Part shown: in pieces, positions 1 to 11,060 of the stretch
Numbering within the stretch: position 1 is the first letter of the stretch
Layout of the letters: every line of letters starts with the position of its first letter
Notes under the pieces: model-generated
Told to the model about the DNA's origin: nothing
Database searches by the model: none
What the model saw: the letters and a program-made list of their open reading frames with translations, nothing else
Origin: Asterias rubens
Lineage: Eukaryota; Echinodermata; Asteroidea; Forcipulatida; Asteriidae
NCBI RefSeq assembly: GCF_902459465.1
Contig: NC_047072.1
Span: forward strand, 16,845,776 to 16,909,775
Direction of reading: 5' to 3'
DNA: 64,000 nucleotides
Program-made: the position numbers and the translations under genes

Positions 1-790
1 GTCGGATTGGTCTTTAAGACAAATTGTCAGTATCACTATAGTGATTTGTATTGTGACCTAACACTTTACTTAGCAACTACGATTCATTTGCAGTTGCGAC
101 AATCTTAGCTCTTTGTGAAATTGGCACCAGGCCTATAATGTATGGTTCATTTTTTGAAAGGGCAAGCACATTATGAGGAAATTGTTAATTTCTACTGGAG
201 CAATTCAAGGGCACCAAGGCAATGACCAGGGGGCACGAAGGCAATTGCCTTTGTTGCGTCCGTGAAGTACTGCACTGTATCAGGCCTATCAGAAACACTG
301 TCAGTTTATGAAATGTTAACTTTATTCAACAATATTCAAAAATGCATTTATTGTACTGGGACAACAGATGTGGGTGGATTTTGTTTGAGCCCCGGACTAT
401 TTAAATTGATAGTCAAATGAGCGCAGGATTGAAAGCATTTATTTACAAGAGCGAAACATTTCTAGTTTACTTATTGAGTTCTGTGCAAATACAGCCGACA
501 AAAATATAAAAATAAATGGGTGTGTTAAAAGATGATGGTGACACACAGACTGTGGTCTTATACGTACACAGCTGCTACATGTTGTGACGCCATGTGGTTT
601 TGTGTATGTGTTTGTGATACATCTCATGGAAGCATTGTGTACAGTATAACACATGGTTGAAATTATTTAAAGTTATTCACTGGGATACATTTACATTGTT
701 GTACTACGTATATAAACCAACAAAATTAAGAAACAGAAAACAAAGCATGCTTTCTTACACACTACAAAACAAGAAAGATGGAGCATTCAC
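1..790. other. Gene-free stretch, left edge
   Basis: No convincing coding exon is visible. Apart from the family-3 repeat copy near 125-290, I see no recognisable structure. Short open frames here have no splice context and no recognisable protein. Confidence 0.5.
125..290. repeat. Family-3 dispersed repeat copy
   Basis: Contains the family landmarks TGAGGAAATTGT, a run reading CAAGGGCACCAAGGCAATGA, and an ending like GTATCAGGCCT. The same ordered landmarks recur at 9606, 14071, 15100, 20350, 26790, 32718 and 36365. No ORF or clear terminal repeats; type of element unknown. Confidence 0.75.
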
Positions 791-1081
791 CTTGAGAGTT
801 CGCATGTTTAGAGATGTCACAACTTCCTTCAGACGGTTCTGATCCCGTCAAAGTGTCCGTACCACCAGAGGTACTACCATTCCCTTCTCCAGTCACAACG
901 ACCAAGGGTGTATCGGGTGGTTCAGATCCCACCAGTGGAGTCTCCTTGTCTTGGGTAGGTTTAAAGACCTCCGGCTGGGAGGAGGTTTCAGGTGTCGCAC
1001 CTGGCTCCTCAAATGAATTCAATGGTTCTTGGTTGTTAGCGTTTGGTGCTGGAGCGGTGTTAGCTAGAGTGGTTGCGTTTT
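791..1081 (-). CDS. Candidate internal exon, Ser/Thr/Pro/Glu-rich protein
   Basis: On the minus strand an open frame of 96 codons is bounded by an AG acceptor (just above 1081, after TTAAACAG) and a GTGAAT donor (just below 791). It would enter after one codon base and leave with one spare base. The translation is polar and disorder-like, rich in E, P, T, S, G and N (for example SFEEPGATPETSSQPEVF and TGEGNGSTSGGTDT). An in-frame stop lies directly upstream of the acceptor, as expected for intron. I do not recognise the protein; low-complexity acidic regions like this occur in many scaffold, nuclear and mucin-like proteins. No neighbouring exon was found, and the rest of the gene may lie left of the window. 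It could be a chance open frame, but its base composition differs clearly from the flanking AT-rich DNA. Confidence 0.45.
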
Positions 1082-1790
1082 CTGTTTAAGAGAAGGGTTG
1101 GGTATAGAAGGAAGCGGAATGAAGAGATGGCGTAGAATGTGATAAGGAGGATGGATTGCACAGTGGAGAACAAGTTGGACAATGATTAAAGGAACGATGC
1201 AAGATGATTTAAGAAGACATGATGGGGGAAATGCATGATGTGAGAGATAGCACAAATATGAATGGTTGGAGTTGGATAGATCCAGATGTAGTTATGACGA
1301 ATGGATGATACAGAAAAATGAAATAGATGAAACACATTATCAACAAAGAAAACGAATTGTAAACAAATCAAGGAGAGAAAAAGACACAAACGAAGAACAT
1401 GTAGAATATTCAGTTCAGATTGATGCAATGATAAATGAACAGAGGATAGCAACCGACAGACAGAAACACAAAGGAGATTCACACAATGAGCATTTAAGAG
1501 ATTGAAGATGAAGCGTTGCCATGGTGATAAAGATGTAGACGACACAGCAGAGAGCGAGTGCGGAAAAAGGATGAGAGGAAAGAAAGTTAAAAAAGAAAGC
1601 ATTAAGTGATGACATTATGAGACAATGATGAAGATAAGAAAGGCAGAATAAAATAAGACGGTAGAATGATTTAAATGTTAAATGTAGCAGGGTGATATGG
1701 AGATCATTGTAAGGGAAGGTAAGGTGAGGAGGAAAGAGTGAGAAAAAGAAAAAGAATTGTTAATAAAAAAATCCCAGAACCATTTCTAGC
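1082..1790. other. Purine-rich tract (pyrimidine-rich on minus strand)
   Basis: For about 650 bp the plus strand is dominated by A and G with few C. It resembles a long decayed GA/GGAA-type simple sequence. Open frames on either strand reflect this bias (Lys/Glu/Arg one way, Ser/Leu/Phe the other) and are not taken as genes. It lies directly upstream, on the minus strand, of the candidate exon at 791-1081. Confidence 0.6.
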
Positions 1791-2225
1791 ATTCTATTCA
1801 GGTTAACTAAGCATTCTATTCAGGTTTGATTTGCTGCATATTGCAAATAGGTCAATACTTAAACTAAGAAAAAAAATTGCTCCGCCTCCTCGCAGGCAAA
1901 CAGACTGAGCCCTATGAAAAAATGTTGAATTTGGTAAAAAAATTACACTGATTTTATGTTATTTTAAAGGTCAATTTATTATCGAAGGTCACTTTTGTTA
2001 GCAATGGAAGATGCATAAATTTTAAGTGGAAATAAAATGTTAGGTAAATTGGTGCTGTTTAGCTATTCTGACAGCCCATAGTCTGACAGCCCAATCATCT
2101 CTTATTGTTCACTAATTCGTTGACTCATTTGTCTGACAGCGTTCAGAATAACGTAAAATCAGACTAATGGTTCCTAGAAATTACAGCATGTCGGAATAAT
2201 GGGCTATTGGTTACATTATGGAGCC

Positions 2226-2599
2226 TAAAGGCAGTGGACACTGTTGGTAATTACTCAAAATAATTATTAGCATAATAACTTTACTTGGTTACAAGAAATG
2301 GGGAGCTGTTGGTGGTATAAAACATTGTGAGAAACGGCTCCCTCTGAATAACGTAGTTTTTCAGAAAGAATAGAAGTAATTTTTCACGAATTTGATTTTG
2401 AGACCTCAGAATTAGATTTTGAGGTCTTGAAATCAAGCATCTGAAAGCACACAACTTAGTGTGACATTGTTTTATTATTATATCGCAAATTCAACATCCA
2501 ATTGAGCTCAAATTTCCGCAGATTTGTTATTTTATGTTGAGATACAATAAGTGAGAAGACTGGTCTTTGACAATTACCAACAGTGTCCAATGTCTTTTA
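2226..2599 (+). repeat. Family-1 TIR element (MITE-like)
   Basis: Starts TAAAGGCAGTGGACACTG and ends with the inverted form ...CAGTGTCCAATGTCTTTT. Inside are the family landmarks GTGAGAAACGGCTCCCTCTG, an inverted pair around TTGAGGTCTTGAAATCAAGC, and CAATTGAGCTCAAATTT. About 374 bp, no transposase: a non-autonomous DNA transposon by structure. Confidence 0.85.
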
Positions 2600-3602
2600 C
2601 CATCTCAACATTCCTAACTTTTATTTATTATTGTCAGAATGATAATCCAATACAATAAATGGACAACAAGTGTTGAACAAACTGTCAATACTAGCACACT
2701 AATTCCACTCAAGCGTTGCTCCAGGGGCAGCAAAAGTCCTTGGCATTTTGTCTGATTCTATTTATCTACTAAGACTGGAGAAAGCATCCAGGCACAAGAT
2801 TGGCTTCTTGGGATTTAAGTAAGATGCACAATGGCATGACCTTGCCCTACATTGGTGATGTAATCTTCACCTCAATGTGGAGCAAGATGCAAATTCAATG
2901 AGCAACAGACGCTTGAAAGACAGAACTAAAGGAAACCGTACAACTTTTATATTCGATTTGAAGGTCGTTTTAGTATCATTTTCTTTTATCTCTACAAATA
3001 AAAGTCAACACTGAACAACTTGAGAAAATAGATTGAGCTGATTGCAAACTGCTGACCAACCATCTACAATGCAATGCAAAAAACAGTAACACGTATTAGA
3101 CCCTAGCAGAGTCTTTCTCAAAGGCTAAAGAGTATGCCATTGAGAAAGACTCTGGTTTAAAAACGTTGAACACTACATTCACAACGTAACTATACTGGAA
3201 AACTTTTGTAGCTTATAAATGTAAGATCAACAAGGACGGCTTTTTCGACTTGGTTCTCCATGATTCATTTTTAAGTATGTAAGCCACTTTCTCACTAAGA
3301 TGGATTTCTAAAGAATTGGTTGATCTTTTCACACTTGGAAGTTGAACTGCTTACCCTGAAAAACTCCAGAGTAATAGCATTAGATATATTAAGAAAGATT
3401 ACCCCTGCATGGTTATATTACAGTGTTTGTAATATTCCTAAGTTTCACCGTAGAGCTAGGACCATGGTTTCACACTGTATTTTTTTGTTTACTGCAGTGG
3501 TTACCCAGTCCTTTTTTCACACTGTCCCAACACATGTAGGTCCCTATTCCACTGGGTTCTGATTGCACTTTTCAAGAAAACTTACAAAGGGTTTTACGGC
3601 TT
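2600..3602. other. Gene-free stretch
   Basis: AT-rich, no supported exon. Near 3097-3165 is a small inverted pair around AGAGTCTTTCTCAAAGGC, related to the motif at 55470-55515. Otherwise nothing recognised. Confidence 0.45.
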
Positions 3603-3962
3603 TAAAGGCAGTGGACACTATTGGTAATTACAGTGTACTCAAAATAATTGTTAGCATAAAAACTTACTTGGTAACAAGTAATGGGGGAGGTTAATAGTAC
3701 ATGTATAACACATTGTGAGAAACAGCTTCCTCTGAAGTAATGTAGCTTTCGAGAAAGAAGTAATTTTCCACAAATTTGATTTTGAGGTTCAGATTTAGAA
3801 CTTGAGGTCTCGAAATCAAGCATTAGAAAGCACACAACTTTGTGTGACAAGAGTGTTTTTTCTTTCATTATTATCTTGCAACTTCGATGACCGATTGAGC
3901 TGAAACTTTCACAGGTTTGTTATTTCATGCATATGTTGAGATACACCAAGTGAGAAGACTGG
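3603..3962 (+). repeat. Family-1 TIR element, right end truncated
   Basis: Left end TTAAAGGCAGTGGACACTAT and the internal family order are intact. The copy stops at GAGAAGACTGGTC and lacks the last ~30 bp with the right TIR. Confidence 0.8.
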
Positions 3963-4539
3963 TCAGTAGGGGTGGCTTTCCCCAGGATGTGCTTGGTTGC
4001 CAGGGTACATCATGTAGATCAGGGGTAAAGCAATCTCACTGATGTGTGCGAAAGGGCAAGTCAAATACAATGTAGTGTGAAAAGGACATTGTAGTCCATG
4101 TCCGTTCTTCCAAGAAATATTGTAGTAAGTGTGAAATGAGCGTGGGCTCGTGGTGGGTTTAAAACTCCCCAGGAAATTTTGCTAAGTACAAAAGTACAAT
4201 ACAACTCAACCACCCCCAGTATTTTCACAAAACCCTAATAATTCCACAATAGCAAAAAGTTTAGAACCTGTGCATTTAACTGTATCAAAAAATGCTAAAA
4301 ATAACAGTTTGTCTTTGACAGCAAGATTAATCCTGGCAGTGAACAAAATGCTTTGTACTGTAATGTGATGGGGGGTCTACAAAAGTTCTAAAATAAACAA
4401 TATAACAATAGAATGAAATCAAAGAGATGTCAAATTGAACTGATCAGGTGTGTCCCAATGGTATAACAGTACACCCCATTGCATTTAATGCAGACTACAG
4501 TATACCCATGTACAATAACAACAGTGTGTGTATCATAAA
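3963..4539. other. Gene-free stretch
   Basis: No supported exon or repeat; AT-rich unique-looking sequence. Confidence 0.4.
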
Positions 4540-4700
4540 AAAGCCTGCATAACAGACCATCATGCTGCTGTCATCTTGGTAGGTTCCCGGTATCCAGTAA
4601 CACTAATGGAAGCTAATATTCAGTGTACCAAAAAGGAACCAGACTATTTTGCCCAGGGAAGAAACAGGAAAAAATCAAGATGGCCGCATCAAATGTCTAC
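4540..4700 (+). repeat. Dispersed repeat shared with 25172-25316
   Basis: Both copies share in order a CATGCTGC/AATGCTGCCATCAT segment, GTACAAAAAGGAACCA, and CAATCAAGATGGCCGC. Because AAGATGGCC resembles a start context, the second copy can be mistaken for a first exon; the shared flanks argue that both are repeats. Confidence 0.5.
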
Positions 4701-4930
4701 ACATCAGACATGCCAGAGCATTATCGGTACTCAGTGCTACACCATACAGCTGTAGTTGAGGCTGAAGCAAAAACAATCATGGCTTTCATGCCTATAGATA
4801 ATGCATTACACAGGTTGGATTCCAGACCACGACCCTTTACATAATATTAATTATCCCTTTACTAAAATTGCATCATGGTACAGTTTCTTTTGAATATTGA
4901 ATCATAGAGGTTGATACATACAATGTTTTG

Positions 4931-5165
4931 TTGTGGCCGAGCGGTCATGTGCATTGGACTCAAGATCTGAGACATGTATTCCGATCAGCAGAGTGTGGGT
5001 TCAAATCTTGTCACTTGTGTCCTTAAAGCAACACGCAGGTACTCTTAATTATTACTGCTTCATCCTTGGGATAGGACTTAATGTAAAGCCATACATGATG
5101 TGCATTGTAGGTCCCATGTGTTACAAGCAATTCCGTACACTCACAACAATGCTCAGTTTAATCCA
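4931..5165 (+). repeat. tRNA-derived SINE-like element
   Basis: The left end carries a tRNA-like A box (TGGCCGAGCGGTC) and a B box about 70 bp on (GTGGGTTCAAATCTTG), followed by CACTTGTGTCCTTAAAGCAA, a body found after other SINE heads here (55861-56093, 56675). The acceptor stem does not pair, so this is not a functional tRNA gene. Confidence 0.6.
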
Positions 5166-5776
5166 ACCGGAACGTTGAGCAGTCCTACGTGCAGATGTAG
5201 GGTCTACCCTCACCGTTGATAAATGCACACGCAGCAGATAGGTCCGTCCACGTCCAGCAAACCCAAACACCACTAGGAACTGTCACCCTTTCCCTCCACA
5301 ACCAGATGCTATTCATTCCCTCCCTGCCTGCTGCCGAGAGTAGAGGAGGGCACGGTTTCCTTCGTCGTCTTTCAGATAATAGACCCACTGCAGTGAGTGA
5401 CTCAAAACCATGGTCGAAGACATTATGCATGCCCCGCACACATCGCCTGACTTTGCATTATGTTGCCTGCTTAAAGGGTAGTTTGACTAGAAAAGACTAG
5501 ACCATGGTTCACTTGATAAATTAACCCAGTTTTTGATGGAAGTTCTTTAGAGTTTTAAAATACATTTCTGTCAGACTTATATCAACATAATCAAGAGTAT
5601 ATCAAATCAAATACACAGTGAGTTTGAACTTGAAAGGGCTACATGTACTGCATGGTGTTGAGTATTTCTACCTCCATGATGGTGAGTAAATCAATATGAG
5701 GGATTCATAAAGCTATAATGTGGAGTCAGTGACTAAGGCAAACCTGCCAACATTTGCTTTAAAAGCTGAAATTGTT
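5166..5776. other. Gene-free stretch with a GC-richer patch
   Basis: Around 5190-5470 GC content is raised and overlapping open frames exist on both strands. None has a recognisable protein or splice sites that fit, so no gene is called. Confidence 0.35.
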
Positions 5777-6132
5777 TTAAGGCACTGGACACCTTTGGTC
5801 ATTGTCAAAGACCAGTATTCTCACTTGGTGAACATGTATCCCAACATCTCATGCATAAAATAACAATCTGTGAAAAATTGGACTGAATTGGTCATCAAAG
5901 TTGCAAGAGAATAATGAAAGAAAAAATACCTTGCACAAATTTGTGTGCTTTCAGATGCCAATAAAAGGCTTAAGACCTGAAAGTTTAAATATTTGAGTGA
6001 CAAATTACTTCTTTCTCAAAAACCACATTCTATCAGAGGCAGCCGTTTCTCACAATATTTTATAATATCAAGTTTTGTTTGCTAACAATTATTTTGAGTA
6101 CACTAATTACCAATAGTGGACAGTGCCTTTAA
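5777..6132 (-). repeat. Family-1 TIR element
   Basis: Inverted orientation: starts TTAAGGCACTGGACACC, contains CAGAGGCAGCCGTTTCTCAC, ends ATAGTGGACAGTGCCTTTAA. Diverged but with both TIRs present. Confidence 0.8.
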
Positions 6133-6444
6133 GGAATACTTTCTGCTTAAAACAAAGCAGAAATTAGGTCCAAGTCGTGTGTGTGTGTGTAGATGTACCT
6201 GTACTACGTACCTTTACCTGTACATTACGTAAGAAGTTTGAATAGTTTATTTATTTGTTTTTTAGTTAAAAATAAATAAGAACAAATCTAAGCTAAATAA
6301 TAATAAGCTGATTAAACCCGAAGCAAACATACATAGAGAGGATTTCCAACCATAAATCATAATCACTACACATATTGGATGTCTGCTAACGCCAATGAAG
6401 CGTGATAAATAACAGAACACTATCCCACCTTGTCTGCCAAAATA

Positions 6445-6903
6445 TCACTCGTACTCAGACGGCGAGATCGCTGTCGCTGTCCAATTTTCCACAACATGCT
6501 TTCCCGCAGTAAAAACAGCACAATACATTCCAATATTAATCGGGTAACTGTTGCCGATCTCCAGGTACACAAAGCTGAACCTTAGATCCAAAACGCCGAC
6601 CAATAACTCCCGACAAACGACCTCATAAAACAAAATTACCGCTGAAGTGTGAAGACCAAGCAAAGGCTCGGGTCTGTTTCCGCAACGGCGCACACGTCGC
6701 GGCACACGCACGTGACAAACACGTACAAGGTCGTTCCAAGTTTGAATCTGTGCCAAATCAATAGCTAAGCAGAAATTATCAGCAGATGGCAGAATTTCAC
6801 TGTGAAGGGAGAGGTGAAATCTTGGCAAGCCTCTAGGACTATTGTTTGTAAGACAATGGATTTCATGGACGCATCGTAAATTTGGAAAGGCATGGATTAA
6901 CAT
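6445..6903 (-). CDS. Uncharacterised ORF, 152 codons, in CpG-rich patch
   Basis: A complete frame from ATG (6903-6901) to TGA. The translation has a basic middle stretch (VPRRVRRCGNRP) followed by a moderately hydrophobic segment (TSAVILFYEVVCRELLVGVL), then FSFVYLEIGNSYPINIG. I do not recognise a family. The DNA contains a cluster of CpG dinucleotides (6450-6480 and 6670-6730) in a genome that is otherwise CpG-poor here, which fits either a coding exon or an unmethylated promoter. No splice partners were found. It may be a chance ORF over a 5' regulatory region. Confidence 0.25.
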   Translation of the reverse strand: MLIHAFPNLRCVHEIHCLTNNSPRGLPRFHLSLHSEILPSADNFCLAIDLAQIQTWNDLVRVCHVRVPRRVRRCGNRPEPLLGLHTSAVILFYEVVCRELLVGVLDLRFSFVYLEIGNSYPINIGMYCAVFTAGKHVVENWTATAISPSEYE

Positions 6904-7550
6904 TATTTTAATGAAAAGATAAACAATAAAGGGACAACTTTGAAAGATGGTTAAGGCAACCCTTAATATGACTTAAAATGTACACTACACACATGTACAG
7001 TTTTTGTGCATACTGCGTGCAGGCCTACACATTTACATGTACTTAACTGTAATTATGCAGAAATTTATTACATACTGTACAAATTCAATCAATTACCCCA
7101 TACAGGTGCATAGCGCATTTGTACACATCATGGTCCAGAGGTTATTGTGGGCAAGATTTCTATAGAAATTTCTGCATCAACGCTCTGATTGTTTTTATTA
7201 GTGTTTTGTTTTCTTGAATACAATACGTGTACTACATGTATACACAAATAAACATTATAAATAAATTTACACTAAGGACTCCACAAGTGCCAACACAAAA
7301 GGACAAACCCATATTTTGTTGGTGACTATGCTTACCACTGTATACACAGTCAAACTGTAATTAGAACTGATATTTGGGAAAAAATAGGAAAACTTTTAAG
7401 TTGGGTAAAAGTGCTCATGTACAAATGGTGTAGGCTTCTACAGACATTTCTGGCTATTCAATGAAAATTTTGCAGATTTTTATGAGGGTGACAAAGAAAT
7501 ATAATGCCTACATGTGTTATATTGATATTGCTGTATCCAGAGGTAAACTT
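6904..7550. other. Gene-free stretch
   Basis: AT-rich with several ACATGTA-type short palindromes; no supported exon or repeat. Confidence 0.4.
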
Positions 7551-7551
7551 C

Positions 7552-8100
7552 ACAAGGAGTTAGGACTAGTCCTACATGTAGCTTAGGACTAGTCCTAGGA
7601 GATATTTAAAAAAAAATTAAAGGCAGTGGACACTATTGGTAATTACTCAAAATGATTAATAGCATTAAACCTCACTTGGTAAAGAGTAATAGGGAGAGGT
7701 TGGCAGTTTAAAACATTGTGAGAAACGGCTCCTGCTGAAGCGGAGTAGTTTTCGAGATAGAAGTAATTTTCCACGAATTTGATTTCGAGACCTCAAGTTT
7801 AGAACTTGAGGTCTCGAAATCAACCATCTAAACGCACAAACTTTGTGTGACTATGGTGTTTTCTTCTTTCATTATTATCTCGCAACTTTGATGACCGATT
7901 GAGCTCAAATTTTCACAGGTTAGTTATTTTATGCATATGTTGAGATACACCAACTGTGAAGGCTAGTATTTGACAATTACCAACAGTGTCCACTGCCTTT
8001 AGGGCTTAAGTCCTACATGAGGACTTAACGATAACTCGTCCAAATGTAACTCTAGGACGAGTAACTCGTCCTAACTCGAGATAAGACTCATTATGTAGTC
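7552..8100. repeat. Family-4 'TTAGGACTAGTCCTA' repeat, interrupted
   Basis: The segment before 7617 (TTAGGACTAGTCCTAGG) and the segment after 8001 (GGACGAGTAACTCGTCCTAA and AAAATCCACCCC) are the two parts of one palindromic repeat also present at 10921-11060 and 54551-54715. It is split by the family-1 element at 7618-8001. Confidence 0.6.
7618..8001 (+). repeat. Family-1 TIR element, nearly full length
   Basis: Starts TTAAAGGCAGTGGACACTAT and ends CAACAGTGTCCACTGCCTTT. Contains the internal inverted pair around CTTGAGGTCTCGAAATCAA. Inserted in a family-4 repeat, so it is the younger of the two. Confidence 0.88.
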
Positions 8101-8874
8101 TTAACTCTTTGTAAAATCCACCCCAGGCTGCCAGGTATGTGTACATAGACACATGGACAAACCTGCCTTTATTTAGCGTGCCCCCGTTAACAATTGAGAA
8201 GACCATGTTTGGAAACCAGTCAGACAGCCCTAGAAAATCCTGTCTAGCAACTGGAATGTGTACATTATTTGGATGGGAAGCAATCTTATTCCAAATTTTG
8301 AAACAACCGTTCTAACAGCTCATTATAATGAAAAAGGAAAATTTTTTAATGTGATAGAAAAATTTATAAACAAAACAAGTGATAGAAACATTTATAAACA
8401 AAACATGTGAACAGATAAATACCATTTAGCTTTTACTTCTCCACTTTGAATGAGTGAGGGATATTTTGCTATTATTTACTTTCTACTTGATTTGTTGTTA
8501 TTTAAATAAAAATAAAAACCTTAACCGAAAGATTGGACAAAATATCTGATCTCCTGTACAACAAAGAACGAAACCTAGCCCTGATGCACATTGTGAATAG
8601 CCTAGCCATGATATGATAGGCTATAACATGTATTTCTTGAAAGCAAAAAACAACAACAAACTAAACAAAACATTCATTTAGTAAAATAAATTTGTTTAAT
8701 GTTATTGAAATTTCCAACGAAAAATTTTCAATAATTCAGACCTCCTTCAACTAATAACAAATGTGATATAAAAAAAATATATCAGCCATAAAGAAACAAA
8801 AATCCATAATTCACAAAGAGCAAAATGCAGAAAATATCAAATTCAAGGTTTAGGTGCAAAAACGTTCCCAATGA
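8101..8874. other. Gene-free AT-rich stretch
   Basis: Holds a 29 bp direct duplication near 8350-8410 (TTTATAAACAAAACA repeated). If the exon at 8875-9000 is real, the part just left of it is 3' untranslated region. Nothing else seen. Confidence 0.4.
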
Positions 8875-9000
8875 CTATTTTCCCCTAAAGGGTCTTTTCC
8901 ACCTTTTAAAAGCATCCTTCACTACATCAACAAATAGTCCAACATCCGGTTTAGAACTAAACGCTTTCACAAATTTGTCCTGCAATTTTGCAAATCCAAT
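8875..9000 (-). CDS. Candidate terminal coding exon, unknown protein
   Basis: On the minus strand, after the acceptor CCCTTCAG (just above 9000), a frame of 41 codons runs to a TAG at 8877-8875. It starts IGFAKLQDKFVKAF, continues SSKPDVGLFVDVVKDAF, and ends KRWKRPFRGK. The sequence looks like real protein: an amphipathic helix-like pattern with alternating charge, no low complexity, and a basic tail. Length 126 bp keeps phase 0 at the junction. I do not recognise the family. No other exon of the gene was located with confidence; the first exon at 29306-29354 is on the same strand and could belong to it, but a 20 kb gap lies between. Confidence 0.5.
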   Translation of the reverse strand: MGFAKLQDKFVKAFSSKPDVGLFVDVVKDAFKRWKRPFRGK

Positions 9001-9605
9001 CTGAAGGGTTTATGGTCAATTCCTGTGCAGCGAGCTGGCGTTAAAAGCATCAAAACCTGTTACCACGGCAGCGAATTATAAAAGACAATGCCCAGACAAA
9101 CAATAGCTGAAATTTAATAACGATGATGTCATGACATTCAAGGTCCCTGGTCCCCTGCTATGAAATCCTAATGTGGATCAAAGTAATCTTGCGTGCACCG
9201 GTGTTGACCGTTAAATTATACTGATAGCAATTACATTGAATTTGACTGTGATCGTTTCCTTAGAACATTGAATTGCTGAGAACATGGACTGTACTATTAT
9301 TCTTGTAGGGGTGATGTTATTTTTTCAGGAGAAGGTGTGACAAGAAATCAACTTTTGCTACAAGATTGGGTCATTATTGTCTCGTCTTTGTTGTGGTTTC
9401 GTCTTTGATTCCAAAACAGAAACACGATTTAAAAAATATAATTATTAGTTTTTAGGAAAAAACAACTAAAACAGAATTTGAACTTTGGACCTCTGGATTA
9501 ATATGGAGCTTGCCGCTATAGTCAATTTTTCTTTGTTGAACCCCAAATCACAAATCAAGCCAGATATGAATACAAAGCCATACAAAGATTTTTGTGAATC
9601 AACCA
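9001..9605. other. Gene-free stretch
   Basis: Would be intron if the exon at 8875-9000 is real. No further exon or repeat recognised. Confidence 0.4.
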
Positions 9606-9781
9606 TCGCAGGCCTGTATGCTTCATTTTGAAAGGGCAGGGGCACCAAGGCATTTCATCCTTGGTAAAGAGCACCCAATGAGGAAATTGTAAGTTGCTAC
9701 TGGAGCTTTTGAAGGGCACGGAGGTAATGACCACGGGGCATGGAGGCAATCGCCTTTGTTGCCTCCGAGTATCAGGCTTGT
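9606..9781. repeat. Family-3 dispersed repeat copy
   Basis: Runs from AGGCCTGTATGCTTCATTTT through GGGCACCAAGG-like and ATGAGGAAATTGTAA blocks to GAGTATCAGGCTTG. Same order as the other family-3 copies. Confidence 0.8.
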
Positions 9782-10920
9782 AAAACAAAACAGTGTTTTG
9801 AGACGCTCGATGTACATGTATTTTTATAGAACAGGGGTCGCAAGACTCCCCTCCCTAACCATTCTCAGCTATTATTTCCCTGTAGTGAAATGTCTTACAC
9901 ATTGGAAAGATAATTATACACAAGCTGAGGGCGTCATATAATCAGGACAGGGGAAACTTGCTCTCATTGCATTGGAGGAGTGTCTAACATTACGACAGGC
10001 TTTCTTTAATTTATCAATTTCCCATGTTGATGTGTTTGCTCACTGATCTGGTTCACATTTCTGGAACTCTGTGTTTTGTTGCCAATTAAAAGCAGGTCTG
10101 TACATCATGTACATCATTGCTTCATCGGGCAGAACAAAACACCATCGAGACCTACATGTTCATGTATCAGGGCCCAAATTCATGACTCTGCTTACCGCGG
10201 ATTTCGGCGTTTACGTATCATAGTATTGTGTGCTACAAGGGTTCCGTAAGCGCAGAATTCTATGGTAAGCAGATCCATGAAATCGGGCCTTGATCACAGC
10301 AGCATGCATTAATTCTAGACTGCATGCGTAATATGTTTGCGTGTACCCACATACATCAACATCAACCCACACATACAATAGGCCCTAATGTATTGGATAC
10401 AGCACAAAATGTACAAAATATGAAAAATTATTACAAATTATGGGATACCAAATTGTGCCCAGACTTGTTTATTTTACCAATTAGGCCCTAACCATTATTT
10501 GTACTCAAAATTTATTGTAACACTAGCAAGCTCTATTAACAGTTTGCTTTGAAGAATGTACCTGCACTTAAAGGATTTGGGTACTTTTTTCAAAATGTCC
10601 ATAGATTTACATTTGGGCTGCCGATTGCTTAAAGGGTGTATGCACGCCACCCACAGTTCATCAGTATTGATCATTACGAGGTGCGCAGTAAGCACCCTAG
10701 CCATGCTAGCTGCCTCCAGTCATACACTACCTTGTGATTGTATACCTGCGTCATGTGTAGTCAGACAACATGTCTAGAACATTAATTAGCTTCTCACACT
10801 ATGCAGTCTTACTGGATTGTCTACTAAGTGAATTATGATTGTCAATATGTATAGTACATGAATGTTAATCAACCGTAGCCTTTGAGTTACAGTGGGGCAC
10901 TATATGGTAAATAATGGCAT
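9782..10920. other. Gene-free stretch
   Basis: Contains a small inverted pair near 10170-10295 (GGGCCCAAATTCATGACTC against ATGAAATCGGGCC, with AAGCAGA inside), a palindromic repeat type also seen near 56390-56640. A 10570-10625 segment resembles 51235-51290 (TTTGGGTACTTTTT...ATAGATTTACA). No exon supported. Confidence 0.4.
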
Positions 10921-11060
10921 TGCAGCCGATTTCACGAAACGCTAGGATTAATCCTATCTCGAGTTAGGAGTCGAGTAACTCGTCCTAACTTAGGAGGGGT
11001 TCAATGTGTCCTAACGTATGGATACGGAAATTAATAAGTCCCAAGATGAATCCTAAGTTA
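10921..11060. repeat. Family-4 palindromic repeat copy
   Basis: Starts CGATTTCACGAAACGCTAGG and carries GGATTAATCCTATCTCGAG and CGAGTAACTCGTCCTAAC. The same ordered blocks occur at 54551-54715 and around the interrupted copy at 7552-8100. Confidence 0.65.

Noticed and set aside
1266-1505. Charged Lys/Glu/Arg open frame in the purine-rich tract and Ser/Leu/Phe frames opposite
   Set aside because: Direct result of strand base bias; no signals.
4931-5005. tRNA-Leu/Ser-like gene
   Set aside because: A and B boxes fit but stems fail and the 3' side continues into the SINE body shared with other copies.
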